In this document: one piece after another, positions 17,754 through 26,377 of the stretch
How positions within the stretch are numbered: the first letter of the stretch is position 1
How the letters are laid out: each line of letters starts with the position of its first letter
Origin: Acidobacteriota bacterium
GTDB lineage: Bacteria > Acidobacteriota > Terriglobia > Acidiferrales > UBA7541
Length of the DNA: 64,000 nucleotides
Reading direction: 5' to 3'
Assembly: GCA_013289855.1 (NCBI GenBank)
Contig: JABCZD010000003.1
Span: 434,001-498,000, forward strand
Program-made: the position numbers and the translations under genes
Notes under the pieces: model-generated
Databases searched by the model: none
The model's input: the letters and a program-made list of their open reading frames with translations, nothing else
Told to the model about the DNA's origin: nothing

Positions 17754-20700
17754 CTATTGTACGGTGACCGACACCGTAGCGGTTTGCGTTGTGAAACCGG
17801 CGGATGTGCCGGTAACTGTGACCGTGTAGGAGCCCGCCGGAGTGCCGCCGGAGCCCACACCGCTGCAGCCAGAGAGGATGGCGAACACCAGCAGAACGCC
17901 GACCATGGCCACACGAGTGCGGAGACGCTGCTCAGAAACGAGCAGGAACATGATCATCAACATGAGCATGACGGGCACGACTACTTTGATGGAGCCTAGC
18001 GGGAAGCGCGGCGAGGCTGGCGGTGGCGCCACCGTGGCTACGGTAACAAACTGCAGCGTAGAGGTGGCGGTCAGGCCGGCGGCCGGTGTGACGGACGCGG
18101 GCATAACATTGCACGAGGCCTTTCTGGGAACTACCGCGCAACTGAGCGCGACGGCAGCATTGAACGTGCCCACGGAAGTAACGGTAACGGTGGCGCTTCC
18201 GGGGGTACCCGGCGTCACGGGCGGTATCGGGGTGGGCGTGATGGCCAAAGTGAAGCCCGGCGCAACAGCCGCAACATTGCCAGTGAGCGAGACGGTTTGC
18301 GGACTGGTCGCGGCGCCGTTCGTAAGTGTGAGCGTCGCGGTTTCGGTGGTGGCAACCGAAGGCGTATAGGTGATGCTAACAGTGCAGCCCATGCCGGCGG
18401 GAATCGAGGCGCCGCAGGTGGTTGCCGGCATTAACGCAAAGTCCGCTGCAGCTCCCATGGCCGATGTCAAAGTGACAGCGGCGCTGGTGAACGCGACGGC
18501 AGTGGTGCCGTTGTTGGTAAGGGTCACGGCTTGCGCTGCGGTGGGCGTGCCCACGGCCGACGAAGTGAACGACAACGAGGCCGGCGCGACGGTGAATGGA
18601 GCGAGCGTGTTGCCGGTGAGGCTGACAATTTGCGGCGCGCTGCCAGCACCGGAGAGAGAAAGGTTTGCGGTTTCCGTCGCGGTGCCCGATGGAGTGTAGG
18701 ACACGTTGATGGTGCAGTTGCCACCAGAGGGAATGGAATTGCCGCAGGAAGTATTGGTGACAGTAAAATCGGCGGCGGTTCCGGTGCCGGAAGTAATGGT
18801 AACCGTCGGCGTGGCGAAGGACAGCGCGGAACCAAGGTTGTTGCTAATCATGATGGCTTGATTCGCGGACATGACGTGAATCGGCGAATTAAACGTTAGA
18901 GAAAGCGGAGTGATCGTCAAAACCGGCTGAAGCGTGACCTCGGCGGCAAAGGCCTCCGACGTGCTGCCGGCCTTGAAGGAGGTCTGGAAGGCGCCGGTGG
19001 TAGCCGGGAAATTCGACGAAGCGGTCATCCCTGTAGCGAAAACGGATGGAGGGGTGCCAAGCGCGAGACCAAAAATCTCGTCGGGAGTTCCCCCTGAGCC
19101 GCTGCCACCAAAGTAGGTATAGTAAAGCAAATCCGAGGCGCCACCACCCAGAGGTGCGATTTCGGCGATGAATCCATCGCCGGGGGCACCCGATGCAAGA
19201 GCTGCCTGATACGCGCCGGGAGTGGCAGGGTAGGAAGTGGAGGCGGTGGCTCCGCCGACATAAGCGTTGCCAGCCGCATCGGCCTTGATGGCGGTGCCAT
19301 CGGTGGCAGAATCGCTAAGAAATGTGGAGTACTTCAGCGCGGTCCCAACCGAGGTGTCCAGCAAGGTGACGAAGGCCGATCCTGCGGCGGCGTCGCCGGT
19401 GGTCTGAAAGCCGTTCATTAACGGAAAGTCCGCCGAACTGGTCGAACCGGCCACATAGGTGACGGTGGTCCCGGACGGCAGGTCAATGGCAGCGCCAAAA
19501 TCACCGTGACCGGAGTTGACGTCGCCAGAGCCGCCGAGAATCGTGGAGTACACCAAGGATGTTGGAGCGGCCGCTGCAGTACTGACGGTGGTGTCGATTT
19601 CGGAAATGAAGGCGGAACTCCAGATGTTGGCGGCTTTTGGCAACTTCTGGAAAGTAGTAGCCGAAGTTGGATAGGGCCCGGCGGGCGAGGAGCAGGTGGT
19701 GCCAGCAATGTAGACCTTGTTGTTGGCGCCAACGACGATGCCAAAACCACCGTCTCCGAAGAACAGATTGGTATTGGTGGAAAGCAGGCCGTCGCCACCA
19801 AGATAGGTGGAATAGATCAGCGAATTGGTGCTGGATTGCGTGGTGTCAATCCTGGTCACGAAAGCGCTGCCAGCGGAGCTCGGAAGGATGTTCAGAAAAG
19901 CGCCGAGAGATACAGGAAAGTCGACGTCAGCAGTGCCCGCACCTGAGTAGGTGACGCCAGTAACGTACGCATTGCCGCTGGAGTCGGCTGCAACGGCGTT
20001 GCCGAAGTCACCGTTGTTGCCGCCGAGATAGCTGGAGTACACCAAAGAAGCAGCAGTGGCCACAGCAGGATTAAGTTTGGTGATAAAGCTTGTGCCAAAA
20101 GCATTCGTGGAGAGCGTGGGCTTTAATGCGTTTGCGTTGGTGGTCGGAAAATCAGTGCCAAGAGTCTCCCCCGTGACGTAAATATCGCCACCCGCGACAG
20201 CCACTCCGAAGGCGAAGTCCCCGCCCGCGCTGGCGCCGAGATACGTGGAATATAGCAAGGCAGAGCCAGCGGGATTCAATTCGACGACAAATCCAGTGCC
20301 GTTTGTATTCCCGCCCGGAGTCAAAGCGCTGGGGGCCGGGAAATCAGTGGAGAGCGTTTGGCCTGCGATGTACGCGTCGCCGCTGGAATCGACGGCAATG
20401 GCGTAACCTGCGCCGTCGTCATTGGTGCCGCCGAGGTAAGTGGCGTAGTTGAGAACGGGATCGACAATTAGAGGCTCACGACGATCGTACGGCGCGATGG
20501 CGAACGACACATCAGTGCCACGCAGAGAATAGTTGGCGGCAATTTCTTGACGGCGGCCGTTAATATTCTGATAGACGAGCGGTTTCTGGAGCACGACGTC
20601 GCCGCCAGCAACGCTGACGAGAACGTCACCATGGGCATCGACGCGGAGTTTGTTTGCACCCGAAAGATTCATGCGGATAGCGCGGGGATCGGAGCCGGGG

Positions 20701-21338
20701 GCGACAATGAAGTCGTACTCCAGGTTGCGCTGGTGGCCGTAGAAGAGCAGATCCACGCCGGGATAAACCTGGCTATATTTGACCTGGGCGAAAGTAGGAA
20801 TTCCGGTGTGCCACTTTTTGGGATCATTGCCGATAAAGTAGTTCACTTTGCCCGGCAAATTTTCGAGGCCCGCAATTTCAGGAGCGGGATTGGCGCCGGC
20901 AAACCGCAGGCGCAGCGACGCCGTGGTAGTAGTGGCGGATCCGGATTTACGCAAGGCGCGGAGAGCTTTCAGCGAGGCCGCGCGATGGCGGGGAGAAAAA
21001 TCGAGGTGCTGGGAGTGGCGGAGCGCCACCACAGCTTCCTGCGAGGTCAAGAACAGATCGTATCGCGCGCCATGGGCGGCGTAGCGAACCTCTTGCGCGA
21101 GTTGACCCTGATTTTCCATGAAGCTGAGCGGCAGTTTGCCGTAAGCCTGAAGCCATGCGGACTTGTCCGTTGAAGGAACGGCGGGCGCGGCAAGGCGCGC
21201 GGCGGCGGAAGTTGTGGAAGTATTGTGGTGTGATGAATTTCGTGTGGCGCGGAAAGCGGCGACAAGCAAGAAACTGCAAGCGAGAACTGCGACGGCGGCG
21301 TATAACGTGACCCTGCTGATAGACCCGCGAATTTTCAT
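17754..21338 (-). CDS. Large exported SBBP beta-propeller protein with HYDIN-like domains
   Basis: 1194 residues. A membrane/signal segment (about 9-32) is followed by the N-terminal region common to SBBP proteins (GKLPLSFMENQGQ, FIGNDPKKWHTGIPTF, YPGVDLLFYG, YDFIVAPGSDP), then SBBP repeats with YSTYLGG...A.D..GNAYVTG (about 270-790), then three Ig-like ASPM/SPD-2/Hydin 'choice-of-anchor' repeats (LTLTNNG..., CTVSITYTPS, about 800-1050). Near the C-terminus two hydrophobic stretches (about 1115-1135 and 1143-1158) precede a last beta domain. The start at 21338 is fixed by GAGGAGG 7 nt upstream. It lies 315 bp downstream of the RiPP block on the same strand and probably has its own promoter. 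Role: surface structure or adhesion (inference). Confidence 0.85.
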   Translation of the reverse strand: MKIRGSISRVTLYAAVAVLACSFLLVAAFRATRNSSHHNTSTTSAAARLAAPAVPSTDKSAWLQAYGKLPLSFMENQGQLAQEVRYAAHGARYDLFLTSQEAVVALRHSQHLDFSPRHRAASLKALRALRKSGSATTTTASLRLRFAGANPAPEIAGLENLPGKVNYFIGNDPKKWHTGIPTFAQVKYSQVYPGVDLLFYGHQRNLEYDFIVAPGSDPRAIRMNLSGANKLRVDAHGDVLVSVAGGDVVLQKPLVYQNINGRRQEIAANYSLRGTDVSFAIAPYDRREPLIVDPVLNYATYLGGTNDDGAGYAIAVDSSGDAYIAGQTLSTDFPAPSALTPGGNTNGTGFVVELNPAGSALLYSTYLGASAGGDFAFGVAVAGGDIYVTGETLGTDFPTTNANALKPTLSTNAFGTSFITKLNPAVATAASLVYSSYLGGNNGDFGNAVAADSSGNAYVTGVTYSGAGTADVDFPVSLGAFLNILPSSAGSAFVTRIDTTQSSTNSLIYSTYLGGDGLLSTNTNLFFGDGGFGIVVGANNKVYIAGTTCSSPAGPYPTSATTFQKLPKAANIWSSAFISEIDTTVSTAAAAPTSLVYSTILGGSGDVNSGHGDFGAAIDLPSGTTVTYVAGSTSSADFPLMNGFQTTGDAAAGSAFVTLLDTSVGTALKYSTFLSDSATDGTAIKADAAGNAYVGGATASTSYPATPGAYQAALASGAPGDGFIAEIAPLGGGASDLLYYTYFGGSGSGGTPDEIFGLALGTPPSVFATGMTASSNFPATTGAFQTSFKAGSTSEAFAAEVTLQPVLTITPLSLTFNSPIHVMSANQAIMISNNLGSALSFATPTVTITSGTGTAADFTVTNTSCGNSIPSGGNCTINVSYTPSGTATETANLSLSGAGSAPQIVSLTGNTLAPFTVAPASLSFTSSAVGTPTAAQAVTLTNNGTTAVAFTSAAVTLTSAMGAAADFALMPATTCGASIPAGMGCTVSITYTPSVATTETATLTLTNGAATSPQTVSLTGNVAAVAPGFTLAITPTPIPPVTPGTPGSATVTVTSVGTFNAAVALSCAVVPRKASCNVMPASVTPAAGLTATSTLQFVTVATVAPPPASPRFPLGSIKVVVPVMLMLMIMFLLVSEQRLRTRVAMVGVLLVFAILSGCSGVGSGGTPAGSYTVTVTGTSAGFTTQTATVSVTVQ

Positions 21339-21653
21339 GTTGCTTCCTCCTCTAGTTCGGTCCCCCATGTAACCCGGGCCATTGCGAAGGATGGCCACGC
21401 AGGAGAAGTCATTGCCGTTAACCGGACATTGCCGGACTGTTCCTGTGGGACAGGTACAGGTCGCGGAGTCAGCGTCGACACTGATTTACAGGTACGGGAC
21501 ACCCTAAACAAGGCGATGCTAGCATACTGCTCTGGCGCGACGAGCGGTAGTTCGGAGTCAGCAACAGCAGCTGTTGCGTATAAGATAACGCGACAATCCA
21601 CTATCGCTGGTACGAAATCAAGTCTGGCCTTGGAAAGCAAATTGAATTAGCGC
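21339..21653. other. Intergenic region upstream of the SBBP gene
   Basis: 315 bp. Holds a near-palindrome CTGTTCC-TGT-GGGACAG at 21437-21453, resembling sites in front of the subtilase and pqqD-like genes, and a related ACAGGTACGGGACA about 40 bp further upstream. No gene seen. Confidence 0.5.
21437..21453. promoter_or_regulatory. Palindromic GGxACA-type site upstream of the SBBP gene
   Basis: CTGTTCC-TGT-GGGACAG is palindromic with one mismatch, about 100 bp upstream of the SBBP start. Half-sites match those at 50798-50819 and 37684-37699. Binding protein unknown; the sigma54 activator encoded at 50981-51973 is a candidate. Confidence 0.4.
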
Positions 21654-22703
21654 TCAGCCGCGTGGCAACGCCTGAAAGTCATTATATATCAAGTTACATA
21701 GTTCTTCAATATATGCGGAATTGGCATGCGGCGTGAGCAAACGGACCGGAACGCTGGAGATCAGTCGGTCCAGGACACTAAATTCCTCCGCGCGCATGGC
21801 GGCGTCGAGAAGGTTATTGGCATAAGTATTGGCCAGCAGGGAAAGCAGCGACATTTTTAGGGGAGCGGCCGCGACGCGCGGGGCACCCTCCGTGGCGCGG
21901 TCTGCGAACAGATAAATCGCGGCGAGAGGCAGGGCGCGGTGAGCAAAACGGGTACCTTTGGTTCCGAGAACAAGTTTTCGTTTGTCCCAATCTGGCGCCA
22001 GGCGGGGAAACTGTTTTTCCGAACCATAAAGGAATTTAAGCGAATCCGGCCAAAGGCAAAGGTGGGGATACGCTGGAAGTACGCGAAAGCTACCAACGTC
22101 CGGCGTAAGACGAGCATCTGCTGGCCCCCGATCCGACGAAATGCCCGAAGAACTGATCGAGAGCGCGACGATATCATCCGAGAGCACCGCGAAGCCGCGC
22201 TTGGCGAAGGCCGCGGCGGTGGTGGACTTCCCTGCCCCTTCCGGGCCGACGAATACGACGCACCGATCCTCAAAAGCCACGGCGCTGGCATGCAAGCAGG
22301 TGACTCCGCGCAAGCGAAGCAAGAGACCGAACACTGGGCCGAGCAGGTAAGAAAGGGCGTTCTCCAGCGTCAATTGGCCGGGCCAAGCGGCAAAGACGTT
22401 TTGTCTGGGGTGATCCAACCAGAACTGCGTGCCATCGGAGTAGCTCAGGCGCAGAAAGGACTTGTCGGCGGCGTTCCAAATACGCAGGACCGGCGCGCCG
22501 CTCTCGTCGGTATAAGAACTCACGTAAGCCAATTCCTGTTCCCGCGGAGAGAGCAAGGCGTCCGGGTAGGGGAGCACATCGAGATGAAACCGCAGGTGGC
22601 GAGAAATATCCGGGTCAACCGCGTAAGAATCGACGGGCGGCACTCCGGGAATAGGGACGTTGGAGTGGATGAGCAAGCCGAAAACGGAGTAGGCAAAATC
22701 CAA
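21654..22703 (-). CDS. HPr-kinase-like protein 1 (lasso-cluster kinase)
   Basis: 349 residues. A small N-terminal domain (YSVFGLLIHSNVPIPG) precedes an HPr kinase/PEPCK-like P-loop core: LHASAVAFEDRCVVFVGPEG then AGKSTTAAAFAKRG (Walker A near residue 156) and LSDDIVAL (the metal-binding acidic pair). It lacks the HPr kinase/phosphatase signature region, as do other stand-alone homologues in lasso and PqqD clusters, some of which phosphorylate the lasso peptide. The start is TTG with no good Shine-Dalgarno; no ATG or GTG occurs upstream before a stop, so this start is the weakest part of the call. It is 195 bp downstream of the lasso precursor on the same strand. Confidence 0.8.
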   Translation of the reverse strand: MDFAYSVFGLLIHSNVPIPGVPPVDSYAVDPDISRHLRFHLDVLPYPDALLSPREQELAYVSSYTDESGAPVLRIWNAADKSFLRLSYSDGTQFWLDHPRQNVFAAWPGQLTLENALSYLLGPVFGLLLRLRGVTCLHASAVAFEDRCVVFVGPEGAGKSTTAAAFAKRGFAVLSDDIVALSISSSGISSDRGPADARLTPDVGSFRVLPAYPHLCLWPDSLKFLYGSEKQFPRLAPDWDKRKLVLGTKGTRFAHRALPLAAIYLFADRATEGAPRVAAAPLKMSLLSLLANTYANNLLDAAMRAEEFSVLDRLISSVPVRLLTPHANSAYIEELCNLIYNDFQALPRG

Positions 22704-22898
22704 GAAGCTATTGTGCCGAAGCCAAGGAAATCTGCAAAGAAGAGTTAGCGGAACAAACGCGGGTTGTGTTTTTCTCTAATGCCACGGATGGACGCAATCC
22801 CACGCAAGCGTTAGAACAAAATCCGCAAAATAAGGTGAACCGCAAGGATTTAAGTGGAAGGCAAGAACACCGAGCCGCGGCATGCCAGGACGCTGCCG

Positions 22899-23048
22899 CT
22901 ATATATGAGTGCTATTGCGAGGCGTATGGCCTTTATCCGACTTGCCATGGATGCCGACTTTTTGCGTCAATTCCCGCACCGTCCCGTAAACCGTTAATTT
23001 GGGAGCCGAATACGGTTTTTTGGGTTCCGGTGCGACAGGTTTTGCCAT
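22899..23048 (-). CDS. Lasso peptide precursor
   Basis: A 49-residue peptide, start ATG at 23048 with GGAGG 7 nt upstream, stop TAG at 22899-22901. Residues 13-28 (YSAPKLTVYGTVRELT) fit the lasso leader consensus Y-x2-P-x-L-x3-G-x5-T without exception: Y13, P16, L18, G22, T28. The family rule that this Thr is at leader position -2 puts the core at K30-I49 (20 residues). The only acidic residue after the leader is D38, core position 9, giving a 9-residue macrolactam ring; if processing occurs before G32 instead, D38 becomes position 7. The tail is GHTPRNSTHI. The cyclase gene ends 17 nt upstream and an HPr-kinase-like gene follows, which is the order expected for a lasso operon. The name is by motif and context; the product is unknown. 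Confidence 0.88.
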   Translation of the reverse strand: MAKPVAPEPKKPYSAPKLTVYGTVRELTQKVGIHGKSDKGHTPRNSTHI

Positions 23049-23064
23049 TCCCCAGCCTCCAGTT

Positions 23065-24993
23065 TCAGTTATACCCAACTTGTCGAACGGACTGCAACCA
23101 GAAGTTGAAACAAATGGGCCGGGCCATCTGGTTAACCTGTTCGGCAGTCATCTTACCATGCAGAGGCAAAAGCGACGAGTGATTGATATACAGGTCAGCC
23201 TCGCCGCCGGATGACCGGTCGCCGGGCGCAGCTTTTGTGTCAATAGCACTAACTGCGGCACTAACCGCGGCACTAACCCCGGCATCGGCACGGGTCTTAA
23301 CCCCAAAAGAACCGAAACGTTGCAATTGCAGGAGGAGGGGATCAGCCACAAATGGCGTTTTCGGACGCAATCGCACACTATCGAGCACGAGGCCTGCCAT
23401 CGCGCGACGGAGCAAAGTTTTTTGGAAAAACCACGGAAATGGCGGAATCGCGAGGAGATATTCGACGACGCGCAAATCGAGGAACGGATAGCGCAGCTCG
23501 ACGGGACATTTTGTGACACCAGGGTTTTCCAATTCGAACATGCGCGTCCATTGCGGTAAATATAAGGATGCGTGGGCGGCCGGGTGGATGGGGTGGCGTT
23601 GCGGCGGAGCGGGACGCGGCTGGCCGGCGCGCCAACGCGCAGGAAGATCGAGTCGCTTGGCAAAATCGGGGGCAATCCATTTTGGGAATGGTCGCGCCGC
23701 GGTTTCACCTTTGCCGAAGAGTCCCTGCAGACGCACGAGCAAGCCGCGCCAGGGAAATGGCCGGCGCCACGCGTATTGTGAGAGTTCGCGTAGCAGGCGC
23801 CGCCAATCCGCGTTGCAGCGCAGATCGGCGACGTAGGGCCACATTTGAAAGTGCATGAGGTTGTCGCTGCCTTCTCCGGAAAGAGCTACGCGACAATGGG
23901 CGGCGATTTCTTGAAAAGATAGAAATAGTCCCGCGAATAGCGGATCGTCTACCGGCTCCGGGGCGATGGGTTGCGCGGAGATAAATTGATCGAACGGTTG
24001 CACGTTATCCATATAGATGTGTTGAAGAGGCATTTGTAGTGCAGCGGCAAGTTGCGCGGCGTGGGCGGGGTCGCGGTCGCGCGCCAAGTGACCGTGGAGG
24101 ATGGTGTAGGCGCGAACATCACAGGATTCTGGCGGATGAGCGAGGGCGGCCCTTCCGCGCTGAATGCAGTTGGCGGTAGCCGCGACAGCGGCGGAGTCCA
24201 ATCCACCGCTGAGGAAAATGCCGGTGGGAGAGGCGTCCAGACAATCTGCTACGGCGGGATTCCAGGCGGCGAGAAAATTTTCGACGTATTCGTCGGCGCG
24301 CGTGCAGCGGATGCGACCGTCTACCGGAACGTCCCAATAGCGGCGAAGTTTTACGGCATCGCGAGAGACAAGGAGAGAGTGCGCGGGAGGCAGGCGTTGA
24401 ATGTCGCGGAAGGTGGTGGTGGAGTTATCGCAGTTGAGGCCGAAGAGCAGAAAATCGGCGACGGCGGAATCGTTGAGCGCGGGGGATACGCGAGGGTGGA
24501 GGCGGAGAGCGTTGAGCGCGTTGCTAAAAAGAAAAAGCGAGTCGAACAGCGCGTAGTAGAACGGCTTGATGCCGAAATGATCGCGAGCGCAGAAGAGCGT
24601 TTGGGCTTGCGCGTCCCAGATGGCAAAGGCGAAATCTCCGCGCAGGTGCTCGACGCAATCGGGACCCCATTGGGCATACGCGTGGAGGAGCAGTTCGTCG
24701 TCGCCGGCGTTTGGAGAAATTTGCGCGCCCGTGGAGAGGAGTTCGGTTCGAAGCTGCGCGCGGGAAACGAGGTGAACGTCGGCGGTGATGCACAGGTGAG
24801 ATTCGGCGATGGAGAAAACTGGCGATGAGAAGCCGCCGGTTTGCAGCAGCGCGTGGCCCAATCCTGCGGAACCTTCGGCCCAAATATTTTGTGCGTCCGG
24901 GCCGAGATGTTTCAAGGAATCGACAAGCGGCCGCAACTGCGCGGCGGCGACGGGCGCGCCAGCGCGCTCGAAGATGCCGACGATGCCGCTCAA
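23065..24993 (-). CDS. Lasso cyclase (asparagine synthetase homologue, McjC type)
   Basis: 642 residues. The N-terminal Ntn glutaminase domain starts TTG-Ser-Gly: SGIVGIFERAG, so the catalytic Cys2 of asparagine synthetase B is Ser here. The remainder of that domain is well kept (GDFAFAIWD, CARDHFGIKPFYY). The C-terminal ATP-pyrophosphatase domain has the PP-loop FLSGGLDSAAVAA (about 265) and SGEGSDNLMHFQ. In lasso pathways this enzyme adenylates the ring Asp/Glu side chain and closes the macrolactam, needing no glutaminase activity. The start TTG overlaps the stop TGA of the B2 protease gene. A short VSAAVSAAVSAI repeat near the C-terminus comes from a 12-bp DNA repeat. Context makes cyclase more likely than asparagine synthesis. 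Confidence 0.88.
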   Translation of the reverse strand: MSGIVGIFERAGAPVAAAQLRPLVDSLKHLGPDAQNIWAEGSAGLGHALLQTGGFSSPVFSIAESHLCITADVHLVSRAQLRTELLSTGAQISPNAGDDELLLHAYAQWGPDCVEHLRGDFAFAIWDAQAQTLFCARDHFGIKPFYYALFDSLFLFSNALNALRLHPRVSPALNDSAVADFLLFGLNCDNSTTTFRDIQRLPPAHSLLVSRDAVKLRRYWDVPVDGRIRCTRADEYVENFLAAWNPAVADCLDASPTGIFLSGGLDSAAVAATANCIQRGRAALAHPPESCDVRAYTILHGHLARDRDPAHAAQLAAALQMPLQHIYMDNVQPFDQFISAQPIAPEPVDDPLFAGLFLSFQEIAAHCRVALSGEGSDNLMHFQMWPYVADLRCNADWRRLLRELSQYAWRRPFPWRGLLVRLQGLFGKGETAARPFPKWIAPDFAKRLDLPARWRAGQPRPAPPQRHPIHPAAHASLYLPQWTRMFELENPGVTKCPVELRYPFLDLRVVEYLLAIPPFPWFFQKTLLRRAMAGLVLDSVRLRPKTPFVADPLLLQLQRFGSFGVKTRADAGVSAAVSAAVSAIDTKAAPGDRSSGGEADLYINHSSLLPLHGKMTAEQVNQMARPICFNFWLQSVRQVGYN

Positions 24994-25463
24994 TCCGGCA
25001 GCGTCTCCATAACAGGGTTAGCCGCTTCGAATGGGAGAAAATGATGATGCTCGCCAAGGTCTTCGTTGAGCGGAGTGCCGAGAAAGGCGACCCAGGCGTG
25101 GGCTTCGAGATGCGCGGACTGTTTGCGCGCGCCGAAGTGCAAGTCGGCGGCGATTCCGCGGCGGCGCAGGAGAAAAGAGAGTGTCATGGCTTGCTCGAGG
25201 CAATTGGTGCGGAAGAAAAGATGGCGAGCGGAAGCGGACGCGAGGCGCGAGATGTGCAGCGCTTGCGGCAGAAGCGACGGATCAAGCGCGGCGGGCGAGT
25301 TGGCGAGCGGGGCGAAGCGCGTAAGAAAATTTTTCCAGCGGCGAAAGCCGATCAGCCGCAGAGCGATAGATGTGGCGGCCAGGCAAATTGCGGACTGGAG
25401 GACGGTGGCGCGGTCGGAGCCACTGAGGTGCGCGAATCGCCGCCATGCATTGATGACGCTCAC
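24990..25463 (-). CDS. Lasso leader peptidase (B2, transglutaminase-like)
   Basis: 157 residues from the GTG at 25463 (a TTG at 25484 would add 7). A helical N-terminal part (LRLIGFRRWKNFLTRF) precedes a papain/transglutaminase-like core with the catalytic Cys in RTNCLEQAMTLSFLLRRRG (about 88), His in LEAHAWV (about 122) and a downstream Asp/Asn. This is the Transglut_core3 B2 protein that removes lasso leader peptides, working with an RRE partner (B1). No B1 is adjacent; the only RRE in the block is the PqqD-like protein at 37294-37641. Overlaps the cyclase start by 4 nt. Confidence 0.88.
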   Translation of the reverse strand: MSVINAWRRFAHLSGSDRATVLQSAICLAATSIALRLIGFRRWKNFLTRFAPLANSPAALDPSLLPQALHISRLASASARHLFFRTNCLEQAMTLSFLLRRRGIAADLHFGARKQSAHLEAHAWVAFLGTPLNEDLGEHHHFLPFEAANPVMETLPD

Positions 25464-25558
25464 GGGTGGTCCCGCGGCCGGCAAAACCAGTCAGCGGGTC
25501 TAGCGAAGACTGTACTACAAGCGGACGCAAAATCGATGTTTTGGCAACGGCGGCAAGT

Positions 25559-25597
25559 TAACTGTGGCCGGTAACTGTTGCCGGTAACTGCGCCGCT
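25559..25597. repeat. 13-bp tandem repeat
   Basis: TAACTGTGGCCGG, TAACTGTTGCCGG and TAACTGCGCCGC follow head to tail at 25559, 25572 and 25585, then TAACTAGG. The array lies just past the stop codon of the FecR-like gene, between it and the lasso B2 gene. Confidence 0.65.
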
Positions 25598-25599
25598 AA

Positions 25600-26343
25600 C
25601 TAGGGGCGGTCCGGGCTTTCGTACGCTTTGATGGTGGAAACGATTGCAATGACACCGACGGCGCCTATGGCAACTTCGGTGAAATGGGAAGCTCCAGCGG
25701 TGATCGGTCCTTTGGCGTTCTGCGCGAGGGCTGCGGCGCAGCCGGTGTGCGTGTGATTCTTATGATAGTTGGGGTCTTCGGGAGAGATGGGGTCGCGCGT
25801 TTTATCAACGGAATGTTCAGGAATTACGCGATAGGCGTGATCGTGGTCCACGGTTTTTTTCTCGGAGCCGGCCACAACATCGATGAGCCCTTCGCGACTG
25901 GAGACCACCAATTCGCAAGGCGACTTGAGGCTGACTTCGCCTTGAATCGGACGGGCCGAGCCGGAAACGATACGCACGTCCGAGGCGAAAATTTCGAATC
26001 CTTCGGTGGCGCTGTTGTTGGAGATGTTGATGGCGCCGTGGCGCAATTCGGCGATGGGAGAAGATTGTCCGGCATAAAAGACGACGGTGGTGTCGCCGAG
26101 CAGCTGGTAGGTGGTCTGGCCAATGCGCACCGTGAGGGCGCCATCGGTATCGGTGTTTAAGATATCTCCGACAAAAACGGACGAGCCGGCGCTCGCGGGC
26201 GCGGAGCCGATGCGGCCACCTTGTGAATCCATGATCATGCCGAGCGCTTTGGTTTGCGCCGCGTGAACGGGTGCCAGCGCGAAACTCCAGGCGACGCCCA
26301 AGACAGCGATTGCTACGAGAGAAAATTTGGTGAGCCGGGTCAT
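25600..26343 (-). CDS. Exported FecR-like protein
   Basis: 247 residues. Signal peptide about 1-29 (cleavage near PVHAA-QT). Then a FecR-like beta region: GDILNTDTDGALTVRIGQTTYQLLGDTTV and ISNNSATEGFEIFASDVRIVSG with LVVSSREGLIDVV. The C-terminus has a His-rich segment (NYHKNHTHTG), a single Cys (GCAAALAQ) and one predicted transmembrane helix (HFTEVAIGAVGVIAIVSTI). FecR domains usually bind surface ligands or transmit signals; no sigma factor partner is here. The start ATG has AAAGGAAA upstream. It is 34 nt downstream of the giant gene, so probably the same transcript. Confidence 0.75.
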   Translation of the reverse strand: MTRLTKFSLVAIAVLGVAWSFALAPVHAAQTKALGMIMDSQGGRIGSAPASAGSSVFVGDILNTDTDGALTVRIGQTTYQLLGDTTVVFYAGQSSPIAELRHGAINISNNSATEGFEIFASDVRIVSGSARPIQGEVSLKSPCELVVSSREGLIDVVAGSEKKTVDHDHAYRVIPEHSVDKTRDPISPEDPNYHKNHTHTGCAAALAQNAKGPITAGASHFTEVAIGAVGVIAIVSTIKAYESPDRP

Positions 26344-26377
26344 GTTGTTTCCTTTCCTGCGCGTTGCGGAAGATGAT

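Noticed and set aside
18370..18699. Long plus-strand frames opposite the SBBP, DUF11 and VPS10 genes
   Set aside because: They are antisense shadows of GC-rich, repetitive coding sequence without domains or ribosome-binding sites.
21382..21396. Possible sigma54 promoter for the SBBP gene
   Set aside because: On the minus strand TGGCCATCCTTCGCA has GG and GC 9 nt apart, not 10, which normally abolishes function.
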